From Cladochytrium replicatum (Eukaryota; Chytridiomycota; Chytridiomycetes; Cladochytriales; Cladochytriaceae): a stretch of 64,000 nucleotides of DNA. Below, in pieces: positions 1 to 10,765 of the stretch; positions within the stretch are counted from its first letter, which is position 1; every line of letters begins with the position of its first letter. The stretch covers positions 310,001 to 374,000 of the forward strand of contig JAHLKD010000017.1 in the NCBI GenBank assembly GCA_025526935.1, in the 5' to 3' direction. Below the pieces are notes generated by a model that was not told the origin of the DNA, searched no databases, and saw nothing but the letters and a program-made list of their open reading frames with translations. The position numbers and the translations under genes are program-made.

Positions 1-3000
1 AAGGCCCAGCAAGAGCTCTGGAGCAAGGTAGTCCGGTGTCCCGAGAAGGGCTTTGCTGCTACCTGGCCGACCAGATGTTGCAGTAGCAGGCCTTGATGGC
101 GACTTTGTCTCTGGCCCCTCAGTGCTCTCCTCCATCACGAGTGGCGGGGCGGATGTTGGAGTAGCAGACGTTGCGGTCTTCCTTCGTTGAGCCACCGACT
201 TAGGATTCTTTCTGGAGAGAGTGTTAAGATGCTAGCAGTAATTTTGATTTAAGACGTTAAGAAATCATTGCCAAAGACATTGGTTAGTCGACCTACCGAG
301 AGGACCGCTTCAGGATTTTCGGTGCCTTCTTGCTCCGCCAGTGTGATTTGCGATAATCCGAAATCCTAAATTTTGCCTCAGAACCATTTGCTGTTGTAGC
401 AGTTGATGACTTACACTCAGCTTAATGTGGCCCTTCTCGTTGAGCAATATATCTGATGAAAAGTGGTAAGTATCTGGGAGTCTACCCGAAATCAACGATC
501 AAAGGTGCAACTTACTGTCGGGCTTCAAATCGCTGGTGTTTGATTGTGTAGAATCAGTAAAGTTTCTTTAAATTGCAAAGCACATACCGATGGGTAATGC
601 CATTTGAATGTAGGTACTCGAGCGCTAAAACAACTTCCGCGCCATACATTTTGGCATCGTCCTCGTCAAACACACCCATAGCACTCAAAAGAGTGCTGAG
701 ATCTCCACCGATCAGATACTCCATGACCAGGTAGAGATAGTCTTTGTTGTGGAATGCATAGTACATTCTCACCACAAACGGGCTTCGGACAAGTCCCAGC
801 ACTGTACGCTCTGCAAGAACTTGGGATACCATATTCTTTTTGATCATGTCTTCCTTTTTTAGGATCTTGATCGCATAAAGATCTTGCGTTGTTCTCTTTC
901 GCGCAAGAAAGACTTTGCTGTGTTGTGGGAAAGTTCAGCTGCAGTCAACCCAGCTGCCTCAAATTTATAAGTGTACCCGAATGCACCTCGACTGATGGCC
1001 TTAATAATCTGAAAATCGTCAATCGCTGGAACCCGCTGCCGCCTGGAAGCCTACGCATGTTGCATAAATGTATCATCTTTGAGATATAACTAGTAGTCAG
1101 CTTACCCCGATATCACTACCAGAGGTAAGGGACATATTGCTTGGACTTCTTCGATGACTCCCTCCCCCTCCGCCGGCTCCGCGCAAAAGTACAGCAAAAA
1201 GAGAAACAAGTTTCTTTCCAGAAGAGACCTCATTTGCACGTGCTGACCCCAGTGGTCCGCCATCATCGCTTTCGATTCGTCGCACTGCTCGAGTCGCAAC
1301 TCCAGTTGGACGGTCAAGACTGGCATACGCAACGCTGGAGGTACTTTGTGCAGACAAAGGGCCTGCGGATGATGGTGGAGCGAGCATGGCAGCTGAGAGC
1401 ATTGTAAGGTTGGAAGGTGGAGAGAGCATACGGGTCGAGAGAGCTGTTGGCGCTTGATTTGTAGGTTTTGAAGACTGCCAACTCCACAATTTCAGGTGGT
1501 CGGTAAGTTTATTTAGTGCAGTAATCTTCTGTTCGAGCTAATCAACAAGATTAAAAATATCTTTTTGTATTAACAATCATTCACCTTACCATTCTGCAAA
1601 TTCTCCTCTCCAAAACTATGGCATCGCTGGCTTCCTTCCCCTTGGCTTCCAATTTGCTCTCTTCCCGGGACAGTAGGACAGATATTTTTAGCAAGTACTT
1701 CTCAAGCTTAGCGGCGCCTTTCCGTCCACTTTCTTGACCAAGCGTAGCTGCTTTCTTCGCTTTGCTAACAATGATCTCTGCGATCTTCTTCGACTCCAAG
1801 TCGCTAAATGTATAATCAACACCGCCGTCCTCCATCGATTCAGTCAGGTGTAATTTCAGCGCAGCAGCAAGTTTCCGCAGACGAGCATCACATTTCTGAA
1901 GCTCCAATTGCAATTCGACATGAACAGCGCAGAACTTTGAATGTTCCTCCAGATCGTCAGTAATTACCTGTTCCTCACATATACGGCATATAACTGTTGC
2001 CTTTGAATTGTCGTCGGAGAAAACTGTTTCGGGTGATAATATTGACGTAGTCGGTAAAGAGGAGGAAGTTTGTGTTGCTGGGGCCGCAGCTGGATTTGAG
2101 CTCGATAATGAGTAAACAGATGAACGGTTCCCCACTTCGCACCGACTGGCTGGTTTTGCATTCTCAGGAGGGGCGGAATTTAATGGATTCCCAGCTTTCG
2201 ATAATCTCTCCGCAGACAATTGCTGGCTATGTCTTGGGGTCAATTGAGACCCCTTTCGACTTCGACTAGCAAACCCAATAACTGAGGATCGTCCTTCGAG
2301 GCTTGTTCTACTTTCCGTAAGACTCATTTCACTGCCAACGGCTGATCCTCCATCGAATCCAAACCCACGAGATGATCCGGACGGAGTCACTGGAGCAGAA
2401 GACATGGAATTCGTTGACGCCCCAGAGTCCAACGCCCCAAGGCTCCCACTATTGCCACTACCAATATTGGTGAAAGCACTCTTGATCGACTTCAATATTC
2501 CCGACACCACCCGCTGAAAAGGATTTGCTTTAGTCCAATTCCAACGTCTTAATAAATGTGTAGTCACCTTTGATCGGCGGCGAGGCTTCCCCGTATCCCT
2601 GTCCAATGTTTCGTCACTCTTCTCGATGGTCAGCCTTTGGAACGAGCTCCCCTTCCACCAAGACCGACCTCCCTTCCCAAGCGCTCTTGCCCTCTGATCC
2701 TCAACTTCTGCCTTATTGTTATCCGTAACTGCCACTTGCAGTTCCTTCTGCTGCTGTACGTGTGAATCACGCAATCTCAACATGCCTTCTGTAATAGCAG
2801 GGCTATCTTCATCCGTCCCGTCAACCCCCATCATAGTCTCATAATCTCGCTTGCTCATGCCAAACATAGACCCACTCCTTCCAGCCGAGTCCACAGAGTA
2901 CCGAGTATCAAACAGTTCTGTGTCATCTTCCTCTCCCATCGTAGGAACTGCCTGCTGATCTGCCATCCCAGCCGCACTCTTCCGCGATTCTTTTGTGGAT

Positions 3001-5979
3001 TTTCGCTTCATCACTCGTCCAGGCACATTCTCGACTTTAAATCCTGCTGGAACCGACGGTCTTCGTCCCGCTATCAAGTCCTCCTTTGAGCCCAAACCTG
3101 TGTGCTTCGAGCCACTGGTTACGGACACTGCCCTTCGCTTTCTCACACGAACGGGTTCGCCTTCGTCATCAGCGTCCTCCCCATCTTCGACAACTTTCGC
3201 GGCAGCTGCACCGGCTTCCCCCAGGTTCGTCTTAGATGCAGCTTTGTCGAGATCAACCAGCGCAGCCGTGACGCCAACGTATTCAGGCTCGATTGATTTG
3301 CTCTCTGCTCTACTCCATAGCATACCGCTTTTCTCTTTGTGATGGAGGAAGTCATGTAAAATAGGCGGAGAAGTAAACCCAGTTGGTGTATCAACAAAAT
3401 CATCTTCAGCATTGCCCCAAATGCGGAAATAGTGGTTCTAGTGTAATGAATCAAATTGCCATCCAAAATTTTATGAAACAACCTACCAAGCTGTCTGCCA
3501 CCCTAGAAACAGGTGCAAATACGAATAGCAATTTTGTCACCATCTCATCGGCATCAGCGTTGCCGACCACAAGCATTCGTACTTCTTCCATAAGCTCCTG
3601 CAATGCCTTCATCAGGTTGGCCGCCAGATTAGTTCCCACCATCGCTTCCGCTGGTGTCAACAAAATAGCATAGGCAACATCTTCGATCCTATTCATCAGA
3701 AGATCATGTGAAGTTGCTTTCATAAAGATTCCATCAATAGCAGCTAACATACAGCAGCGATCACGCTTACCAAGAACTGATGGTGGCCAACTCTTTGAAT
3801 GCGTCAATCCGCGCTTTCTACCACCACGCTCCGGCTTCGTCGACTCTCTTCTTACGTTTCTTCTTGGTGCAATGGCTCTCCACCCTCCAGGTATTTGTTC
3901 CACAGATGTCCCGCTCAATGTACTTTTCTCCCTGCGATCGGATAAAAGCGGCGGTCTTTGTTGCGAGACACTACGAGCCCTCGCAAGTGAATCGGGGCTA
4001 CCTCTGTTGAGCATCGCGAGTGACAGTCGACGGTTGTAGTGCTGTGCTTGTGCTGTGGGAGGTGAGTCCATCACGACCACTGAAGCGTCATCGCTTGTTG
4101 GGTCGACCGCTTCTGTCTCAGCGAGCTCCGCGTCCCGATGTACATCCCAAATCCCAAGAGTCATGCGCACGCCAACATCTGCTCGACGCTTCATCTCGTA
4201 CAATTCAGCTACAAGCCTCGAATGTGCGAAACCGTCGAAGAACAGAGGACCTCCGCCTTGAACATTCGTCGTTGCAAAAGCGTTGAGGGGATTTTCGGTT
4301 CCATCGGCTGACAGGAACCCGTTGAGAGGCTGTTGAATCTCACTTTCTGTTCGCGAAACAGAAGGCTCTGAAGAGCCTGATGTTATAGGGGTAGCAATCA
4401 TTCGATGTAGGGTTGGAGGAGGTGTTGATGGGAAGAAGGTTGGAAGTGTGTGTGCGGATGAGGTATTGGATGAGAACGACTGCCCTGGTGCGGCAAAGGT
4501 ACCAGTACGCGGAATCGTCGCCAAACGATGGTGAGAAAATATAGCTGACGAAGAAAAAGATGAAGCCGCGGACGATGTCATTGCAGATGCTCCTGCCATT
4601 CCCCCTCCTTCCATGGCTAGTTTTTTTGATATCGACGAAGCCGACGAGTCATATCCATCAATGTATTCCGAGGGCGATGCCGGAGTTTCGCTGCTTGGTC
4701 CAAGCGTATCTGACGCAAAATCTCCTGAATACAGCCCAGCAGAATATCGACGTGAAAACGGTAAAGACGAACCGTTTCCAGAACCTGACATCCAATTGGT
4801 GACAGGGGTGTTGGAAGGAGAGGTAATGGCGGTGTAAGGAGTGCCGATCGTGCCGGTTGTTGATGTCCCTACTGTGCCAATACTTCCTACACGGACTCCA
4901 CGGGACAGCTGAGGAACATACGGGCTACCTTGGGAGAGGGAGCTGGAACTCGGTGTTGTTGGGGCTTTTTGACGTAGCCCCACTGATGTAGACGATGATG
5001 GCGGTGAGGTAAGCGACGACAATGAAGAACTGGTTTCGGTGTGTGCCGTAAGGATCATAGGGTGAGGAGTCGACGGGCTCCCAGCTGCCGCTGCCGCCGC
5101 GGCAGCAGCAGTGGTCGCCGCGTACCTCCTCATGGGAGAGATTGACGATGCAGGAAGATTCGAAGAATGGGCTGAAGATGGGCCAGATCCCTCAAACGAG
5201 TTCGAAACTCTAACGGTCCCAACTGCGAAGGACGAAGAAGGATCCCACGCTTCTAAATTCGATGCCGAACTTTCGTTTTCCGACCTGATTGGGGTTGAAA
5301 TGGGCGCAACTGGCGGGACAGTGGCGGATGATGTGGGCTTAAACATTCCTAATGTTGGCGATCCCGGTATGGAACCATTCTTGCTAGACGAGTCTAGCTC
5401 GTTCGGGATTCCACGGGTATTCAAAATAACCTGCATGATCAAATTAGGATCGTTCAAATATTTCGATGAGTGGTTTCTCACCTGCCGGTCGAGTGTGCTA
5501 GTGTACTTGTCGCCCTGTTCGGCGGAGGTCCTTCTTGATGACCCTCGATAAAGTATATCTGCCGTTTTGATTTCCGAACCAACGATTGTCCTCTCATGAT
5601 TCAACCCAAATCCATGTGACCGATGAATCTGTTCATGCCCCCTCGACTCCAGTGCGACGGACGAAGGCAAAGACGGATCAGAAGAAGAAGGCACATGCCT
5701 TGCGTGAGCAACGGATCTTGGCGCTGATGATGAACGGTCGCGTGAGTCTGGGAGTACTTCGGTATCTACCGAAGGCGAACGGATCCGGAATATGGACGCC
5801 AGGCGGGGAAGAGTGACAGATGTAGACGAAGTAGGAGTCACCGGTTGTGGAGCGATTAGACCGAGGGATGTATAGCGTCTATGCTTTCTATTGATCGTTG
5901 GGAGCGGTGGAAGGAACGGTTGAGCGGGTTCGCTGGAACCAGGCAAAGTGCTTTCAGCAGGAGCATTTGAATCAGCCAT
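1..5979 (-). CDS. RIM15: Rim15/Greatwall-like AGC-family Ser/Thr protein kinase (3' end beyond window)
   Basis: Nutrient-responsive kinase of the Rim15/Greatwall/MAST group; in yeasts the family acts downstream of TOR and PKA in quiescence entry. Exons read on the minus strand: 5979-3487, 3437-1590, 1528-1106, 1050-977, 917-588, 532-516, 452-415, 365-297, then about 207 to the window edge. The start (TTCATCATGG) has a good context; an in-frame ATG exists at 6123. Residues 1-830 are mostly Ser/Thr/Pro-rich with a poly-alanine run. Exon 2 carries the family zinc-finger-like motif CRICEEQ...EEHSKFC followed by helices. The kinase shows ISRGAFGKVFLARK, AIKILKKEDMI, VMEYLIGGDL, HRDLKPDNILLNEKG, DFGLS and GTPDYLAPE. 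The insert between DFG and APE, typical of this group, is present. Catalytic residues look intact. The APE-to-C-terminal lobe lies off the window. Confidence 0.88.
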
Positions 5980-6316
5980 GATGAATGTTTCATTCAGCGG
6001 ACAGGCAAATGGATATCCCGCCGAGTAGCCGCCCGCGGTCTGCTTCCAAGGCAGGTTTTGCAGTCGGTGATCCGTCGTTCTGCGGTGGATGATCCGTTGT
6101 GGCTGAGGAAGCACTGAGATCATTCAACAAATTTAATTCAGAAGAATAATATAATTGGTGGACGCAATCAGCTGGAGCGGCCGTTTGGTTGTGGTATGGA
6201 ATCAACGACATGTTTACACAACAGCCTCTATCACCAACTAGACAAACGCTGAATTAGGTCAGCATCACATCCTCACGAATCCATTCCCCGTAAGTCCACC
6301 AAAGCCACGGTCAGTC
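5980..6316. promoter_or_regulatory. Divergent intergenic region between kinase and F-box genes
   Basis: 337 bases separate the putative kinase start at 5979 from the F-box start at 6317, so both promoters should lie here unless the kinase uses the in-frame upstream ATG at 6123. No clear TATA box is seen. Confidence 0.45.
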
Positions 6317-8017
6317 ATGTCAAGCACGATCGAACGTCTGCCCGGAGAATGCCTGGCATGCATTCTGAAATATACCCGGATCCCAACGGTCCTCCGCTTT
6401 TCACGAACCAGCAAGACGAACTATGCGTCCGTATCAGAACACATCGACGAAATCGTCAGTGATTTGTTCCACCAGGTGTTCGACACATCAATTGCAACCC
6501 GACGCAAACACCAGTTCCTTCATCCAGAAGAGGAAGAAGACGAGCCCGTGCCTCACTCCAAAGACACCGAAGATTCATGCAATTTGCTGCCTTCGCTTTC
6601 CAAGATCTCGTCCTATATAGTCGAGTACCAACAACGTGACAACATCCCGTTCTTTGTGCGCCAGATATTCCCTATCCCGCTGCTCACCTTACGCCCGATG
6701 GTAGAGTTGCTCGTCGAGCACAAGGAAAAGAACCTGGAGTTCATGCTGTTGGATCCCCACCGAATCGTCGAGGATCCAGCGGAGGATATGAGGCAGTTTT
6801 GGGCTGTGTATCAGGCTGTCATTCCCAAACTGAGGGATCTCGAATGGAAAAAGGAGGGAAAGACACTTGAAAACAAAGTCGAGCAAAGAACAAAGCAGTT
6901 GTTCTTGCTCATCATGACGTTGTTTTTGGGACGTTACGCTGCGGGTGAGATAGATCAATTCACAAACTCTTGTTCCGCTATTCACAATTTCTTCTGTGTA
7001 GAGCACCCGGAAATATCTCGACACCATAACCATGACGGGTGGGAAACCATACTGCTTGTGCATCGTTCTAATGACAGCACACCTCTGCAACGGTTACTGG
7101 GTGCCTTGGTCGCGAGCCTGGAGATCATCCTGACACGAAGAAAAGCTCACCAGCGTCCTCGTCAGTTCCAAACAGTTCTCAATCCATTCTTGACCGCCGT
7201 GCCTTGGGATCTGGGAGAGGACGATGAGGCTCAGTTCATTACAAACTTGATCAACGGGGGCCAAATGGGGTGGGCTGAGTTTGAGGAGGAGGAAGATGAG
7301 GAAACGGAATTCGCCCAGCCTGTAGGGACCCAGACAGCGGGGGCGGGGGCCAATTCCATCACCACGGTCCCAAAGCTGCAGAGAACATTGTACGATTTTG
7401 ATCTGTATACGAAAGCTCTCAAGGAGGAGTACGAGACTAGACTCGTTAGATTGGAAAAGCTTCTCACTTTCCAACTGTTTCCGAATGGGCATATTGACTT
7501 CTGGGAGTCACGATACCCTATGGTTCGACTGACTGGCGCAAAGGTATGTATGATCAGAGATCACAAAGCGCGGCGAGGAGCTCACCAACGTTTTATCTAG
7601 GCAGCTGAAGCGGCCGAATTCAGAAAACAACTTGACTACATGGAAAGCTTGCTGACTGTTCACGCCAAAACTATTTTCAATAACCCTTCTCAACTCAGTG
7701 GAGCTTATCGAGGCTTCTACAGTTACTACCATACTCTGCAACGAGATCCGGTCGTTTCGCTCAACCTTGTTGTCGCCCATGGGGAAGTCCAGAGTAACAA
7801 AATTGTGATATCGGGTGAAGGCTCAGACAATGTGGGTGTATTCACAATCGGGGGCGATGCAGTTAAAGAAACTGGGAAGGTTTGTTTCATAAAGCGCTAC
7901 GAGGACGGGCTGGAATGGATGTACGAAGGAGCGATGTTGCCGTACGGAATTGCAGGATTGTGGTCGCACCCGTCAGAAGATATTGCTGGTGGGACGTTCC
8001 TATTTTGGAAGCATTAA
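6317..8017 (+). CDS. F-box protein with C-terminal beta-rich domain
   Basis: Two exons, 6317-7543 and 7601-8017, joined in phase 0 by a 57-base intron (GTATGT to CTAG), giving 547 residues. The N terminus (IERLPGECLACILKYTRI) matches an F-box, which in the family binds Skp1 so the protein can act as an SCF ubiquitin-ligase adaptor. Acidic stretches follow near residues 75 and 325. The last 120 residues (GFYSYYHTL, GEGSDNVGVFTIGG, GIAGLWSHP) resemble the glycine/aromatic beta-sandwich found in some F-box substrate-binding regions; that part of the call is inference. It is divergent from the kinase. The substrate is unknown. Confidence 0.8.
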
Positions 8018-8654
8018 TATGTTCTGGTCAAAGCTTAATGAGTCTAGTGGGGAATTGGAAAGGTGGGAGTTGTCCTACAAATGTATTGATACTGCCATCA
8101 TGTACCCAACCAATATATTTTGATCTTCACCATCTGGACCATTCAGTAGGTTATGTTACGAATGCCCGACATCAATCATGCAGACAATTAGCGAGAGAGT
8201 GTACAGCGTCCATCGATTGTGAACCTTTCCATGTCCCTTGATCCAGTCATGAACAAGAGACATGTGAGTCTTTCAACCCAAGAAATTTTGAGTACTGTAC
8301 AGCTCGACCCTTTGTTGGGCGGAACAGTGTACCTTGGCACAGATGCACCGAGTCCCACGTTTAAGGACGGTGGTGAGTCAATACCCTGCAGTACCCAACA
8401 TTAGCCCCAAGTACCCAACCGTGCATCCAACCAACAACCCAAAGTGACCACCTATCTTACTGAGAGTACCCAACCTTATTATTAATTTATGGATTCGATT
8501 ATGGACATTTATATCAAGGACAGACACGAGCTACTAAGTTGAAGTCAGTGTTCTACAGCTTCCAGAAGCTTTCTTTGTCTATAACAAATCAATATTCCGA
8601 CCATGAATACCTCCTGTCCATTGCAAACATCCTGATGTCACCCCTTTTCGTCAT
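8018..8654. other. Non-coding, no recognised gene
   Basis: 3' flank of the F-box gene. It contains scattered copies of the 9-mer GTACCCAAC near 8103, 8393, 8411 and 8468. Short open frames show no family resemblance. Confidence 0.4.
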
Positions 8655-8746
8655 GCGTATCCGTATCTTCCCACCTGGCGTATCCGTATCTTCCCACCTG
8701 TCGTGTCCATATCTTCCCACCCAGCGTGTCCGTATCTTCCCACCCC
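8655..8746 (+). repeat. Minisatellite, four 23-base units
   Basis: Units 8655-8677 and 8678-8700 are identical (core CCGTATCTTCCCACCTG). Units 8701-8723 and 8724-8746 carry a few substitutions. The array also reads open as a peptide, but 23 is not a multiple of three, so coding is unlikely. Confidence 0.9.
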
Positions 8747-8901
8747 ACGTACCTTCCTGTGCCCCCGATCTAGGTCAAGAGGTGGAAGCATGGGTACTGG
8801 ACGGCAACAAACCAAGTGGCCAATCTGGGTAGGAAGTCGGGACGTTGAAGCTACCGGCGGTTATCTGGCGCCTACACTCGGGAAAGTTGGAGAGCTACGA
8901 A

Positions 8902-9426
8902 ATGAAGAAGCTGCATGCGCTGCGCTGGTTTCGTCGGCCCGAGCGAAGTCTGCGACAATATCAACAGCTGGAACAACGACAAGTACAGTGGAGGGATCTA
9001 ATCCATTCGAATAGCGCTGCATTAGTGGTCGGTGACGCAGCTAATGAGTTTGATCCCGTTGCTGTCGCATCCGCTGCTAGAGTACCCATTTCAGCTTGCA
9101 AATGGTATGTCTCCCGCAGATCAGGTCAAATATTGTTACCTACAACAATCTTGATATAGGGTTTCGGACGTTTGTGAGGACGCGATGACCGAAAGCTCTT
9201 CATCTGAGTTGGACTGGGTCGAACACTGCGAATTTATACGTAAGAAACTTCTGGTGCGAAAACTCTATTTGCATATGAAAAGCGGCTTTAAAAGAAAGTT
9301 TTAATTAAAGCGGAGCATCGCTCATCAAACAGATCCAGTTTATCCATACAATTAGGTTTGTCTCGTTGTACCCGGCCTTTGTCCGTTCCATGGCCCGTTA
9401 AACAACCCTCTCCAACCCGTAACTAG
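8902..9426 (+). CDS. Small uncharacterised three-exon gene
   Basis: Exons about 8902-9104, 9160-9239 and 9356-9426 join in consistent phase (donors GTATGT and GTAAGA, acceptors ATATAG and ATTAG) to about 117 residues. The frame is open back to an acceptor-like AG at 8832, so an upstream exon is possible. The product is basic and aromatic-rich at the start (LHALRWFRRPERSLRQYQQ) and acidic later (SSSSELDWVEH). No family is recognised. The consistent splice phases are the main support; a pseudogene cannot be excluded. Confidence 0.4.
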
Positions 9427-9619
9427 CGGAAACTATGAGGAATTTTCTTAGTCTCAAATGCAAATCAACTAGCCTCATACCCCACGTCGACCCACATTTT
9501 CAAATACTTTTCGGTCAGTGATTAAGCACACGTTTCGTGGTGAAATATCAAAACCCAGCATTGCAATTGTTATTTCTTTTTATGAAAGTGATTGATAGTT
9601 TTAAGGTGGATGATGATTT

Positions 9620-10180
9620 TATGCCATGGCCACTGCACCAGTCAGGAAACAGGTGCAAATGGACGACTCTGAGCTGAGTTGGTCCTTTTCACCAGCAAGA
9701 TCCACTGAGAGAAAGCTACCATCAAGATTCTGTCCACAGTGGCTTGTTAAAATATTGCCAGGCAGCCATCCCACCAGCTGACACGTTGGTTGCTACCCCT
9801 TTGAGTGCTGAAAGAAGCACTGCAAGGCAAGTCAGAAGGAACCCAAGCGCACTGAAATCGTATTCCCCGAGTGTCGCCATACCGACACCAGCGATCACCT
9901 AAACATGCCGTCATTTTCACAAAGTCTGTGATCTTGTGTACATACCATGGCAAGCGAGCAGTAGGTCAAGTTCGAATGCCTCTTTGAAAACCCAGTTTCT
10001 CGAGAACGACTGTGACGGCGGGATGCGTAATCCGTACAATCTGGTGGCAAGCTCACCAGGGCTCAACGACAAGTTCGACGTTGCGATGTTGACAGTATAA
10101 AGCACAGAGAACGCCGTCATCACGAACAGATCTTGCACACACTCTGCTCGTCTTCTCTGTGCATCAAACACGTTCTGCTT
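9620..10180 (-). pseudogene. Frameshifted triose-phosphate/nucleotide-sugar translocator (TPT/SLC35-like)
   Basis: The minus strand carries pieces of a TPT/DUF250-type transporter in several frames. In order: AFSVLYTVNIATSNLSLS, then LVSLP and QIVRITHPAVTVVLEKLGF in other frames, then TYLLLAC, then after a GTATGT...TTTAG intron GVGMATLGEYDFSALGFLL and SALKGVATN. Between the blocks are single-base shifts, such as an extra G after the codons for GIRT and an extra C after LSLS, plus a small loss where a PFHQ-like motif is expected. After the last block the frame reaches stops. The family normally exchanges sugar phosphates or nucleotide sugars across Golgi, ER or plastid membranes. Multiple lesions argue for a dead copy rather than one sequencing error. 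Confidence 0.65.
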
Positions 10181-10435
10181 CAAAATTTCGCGCGAAGGCG
10201 ATCCATCTCGGGCCCAATCCACCGAAAATTGGAGCTTGGGATCAGATGGGCCTGGGTTTGTTGTGCGATATGTTGATGTCAAAGATTAGGAAAACGTAGA
10301 CGGTGAGGTACGCTCCGCTGACCGAGCAGAAGGCCAGGGGTACTTGAACTTGAACATTTGCAGCATCACCTTGTTATCTTTTGACCACGCCATCCGTCAA
10401 TCAGTTGAAAAAGAGTATATTTTCAGCCCAGTTGG

Positions 10436-10714
10436 ATGAACAAAGATGATTTTTGGACACACTTGGAAATGTGGGAGTGTGATGGGATTTGCGTGAACTG
10501 CGATTGGGGCTTGCTTCTACTCGGACAATGGGTCCCAGATCCAAAGAAAGCGTTCAAGGTTCCCACTCATTTCCTCCGCACTTACGTCCAGGCAGAATTG
10601 ATCCACTTCATCTTTACCATGGACGACGCCAGCGCTTTGGGTTATGTGGGTGCATTGGGGTTACACCTCTGCAGCACCGTCCCTCGCAAATACATTTCCT
10701 CAGAATCAAATTAA
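10436..10714 (+). other. Open frame with one degenerate repeat unit
   Basis: An ATG-initiated 92-codon frame. Its second half (MDDASALGYVGALGLH) matches the consensus of the tryptophan-rich repeat array that starts 150 bases downstream, so it is probably a worn N-terminal part of the same former gene. The first half matches nothing I recognise. Confidence 0.4.
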
Positions 10715-10765
10715 TCGAAACCTGACTTCAAAGTGGAGGGCTCAGATTCATGGATGGCGAGCTAG

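Noticed and set aside
9360-10000. Possible tRNA genes, suggested by GTTCGAATGCC-like strings
   Set aside because: No cloverleaf with acceptor, D and anticodon arms could be built by eye around these strings. No tRNA or rRNA is supported in the window.
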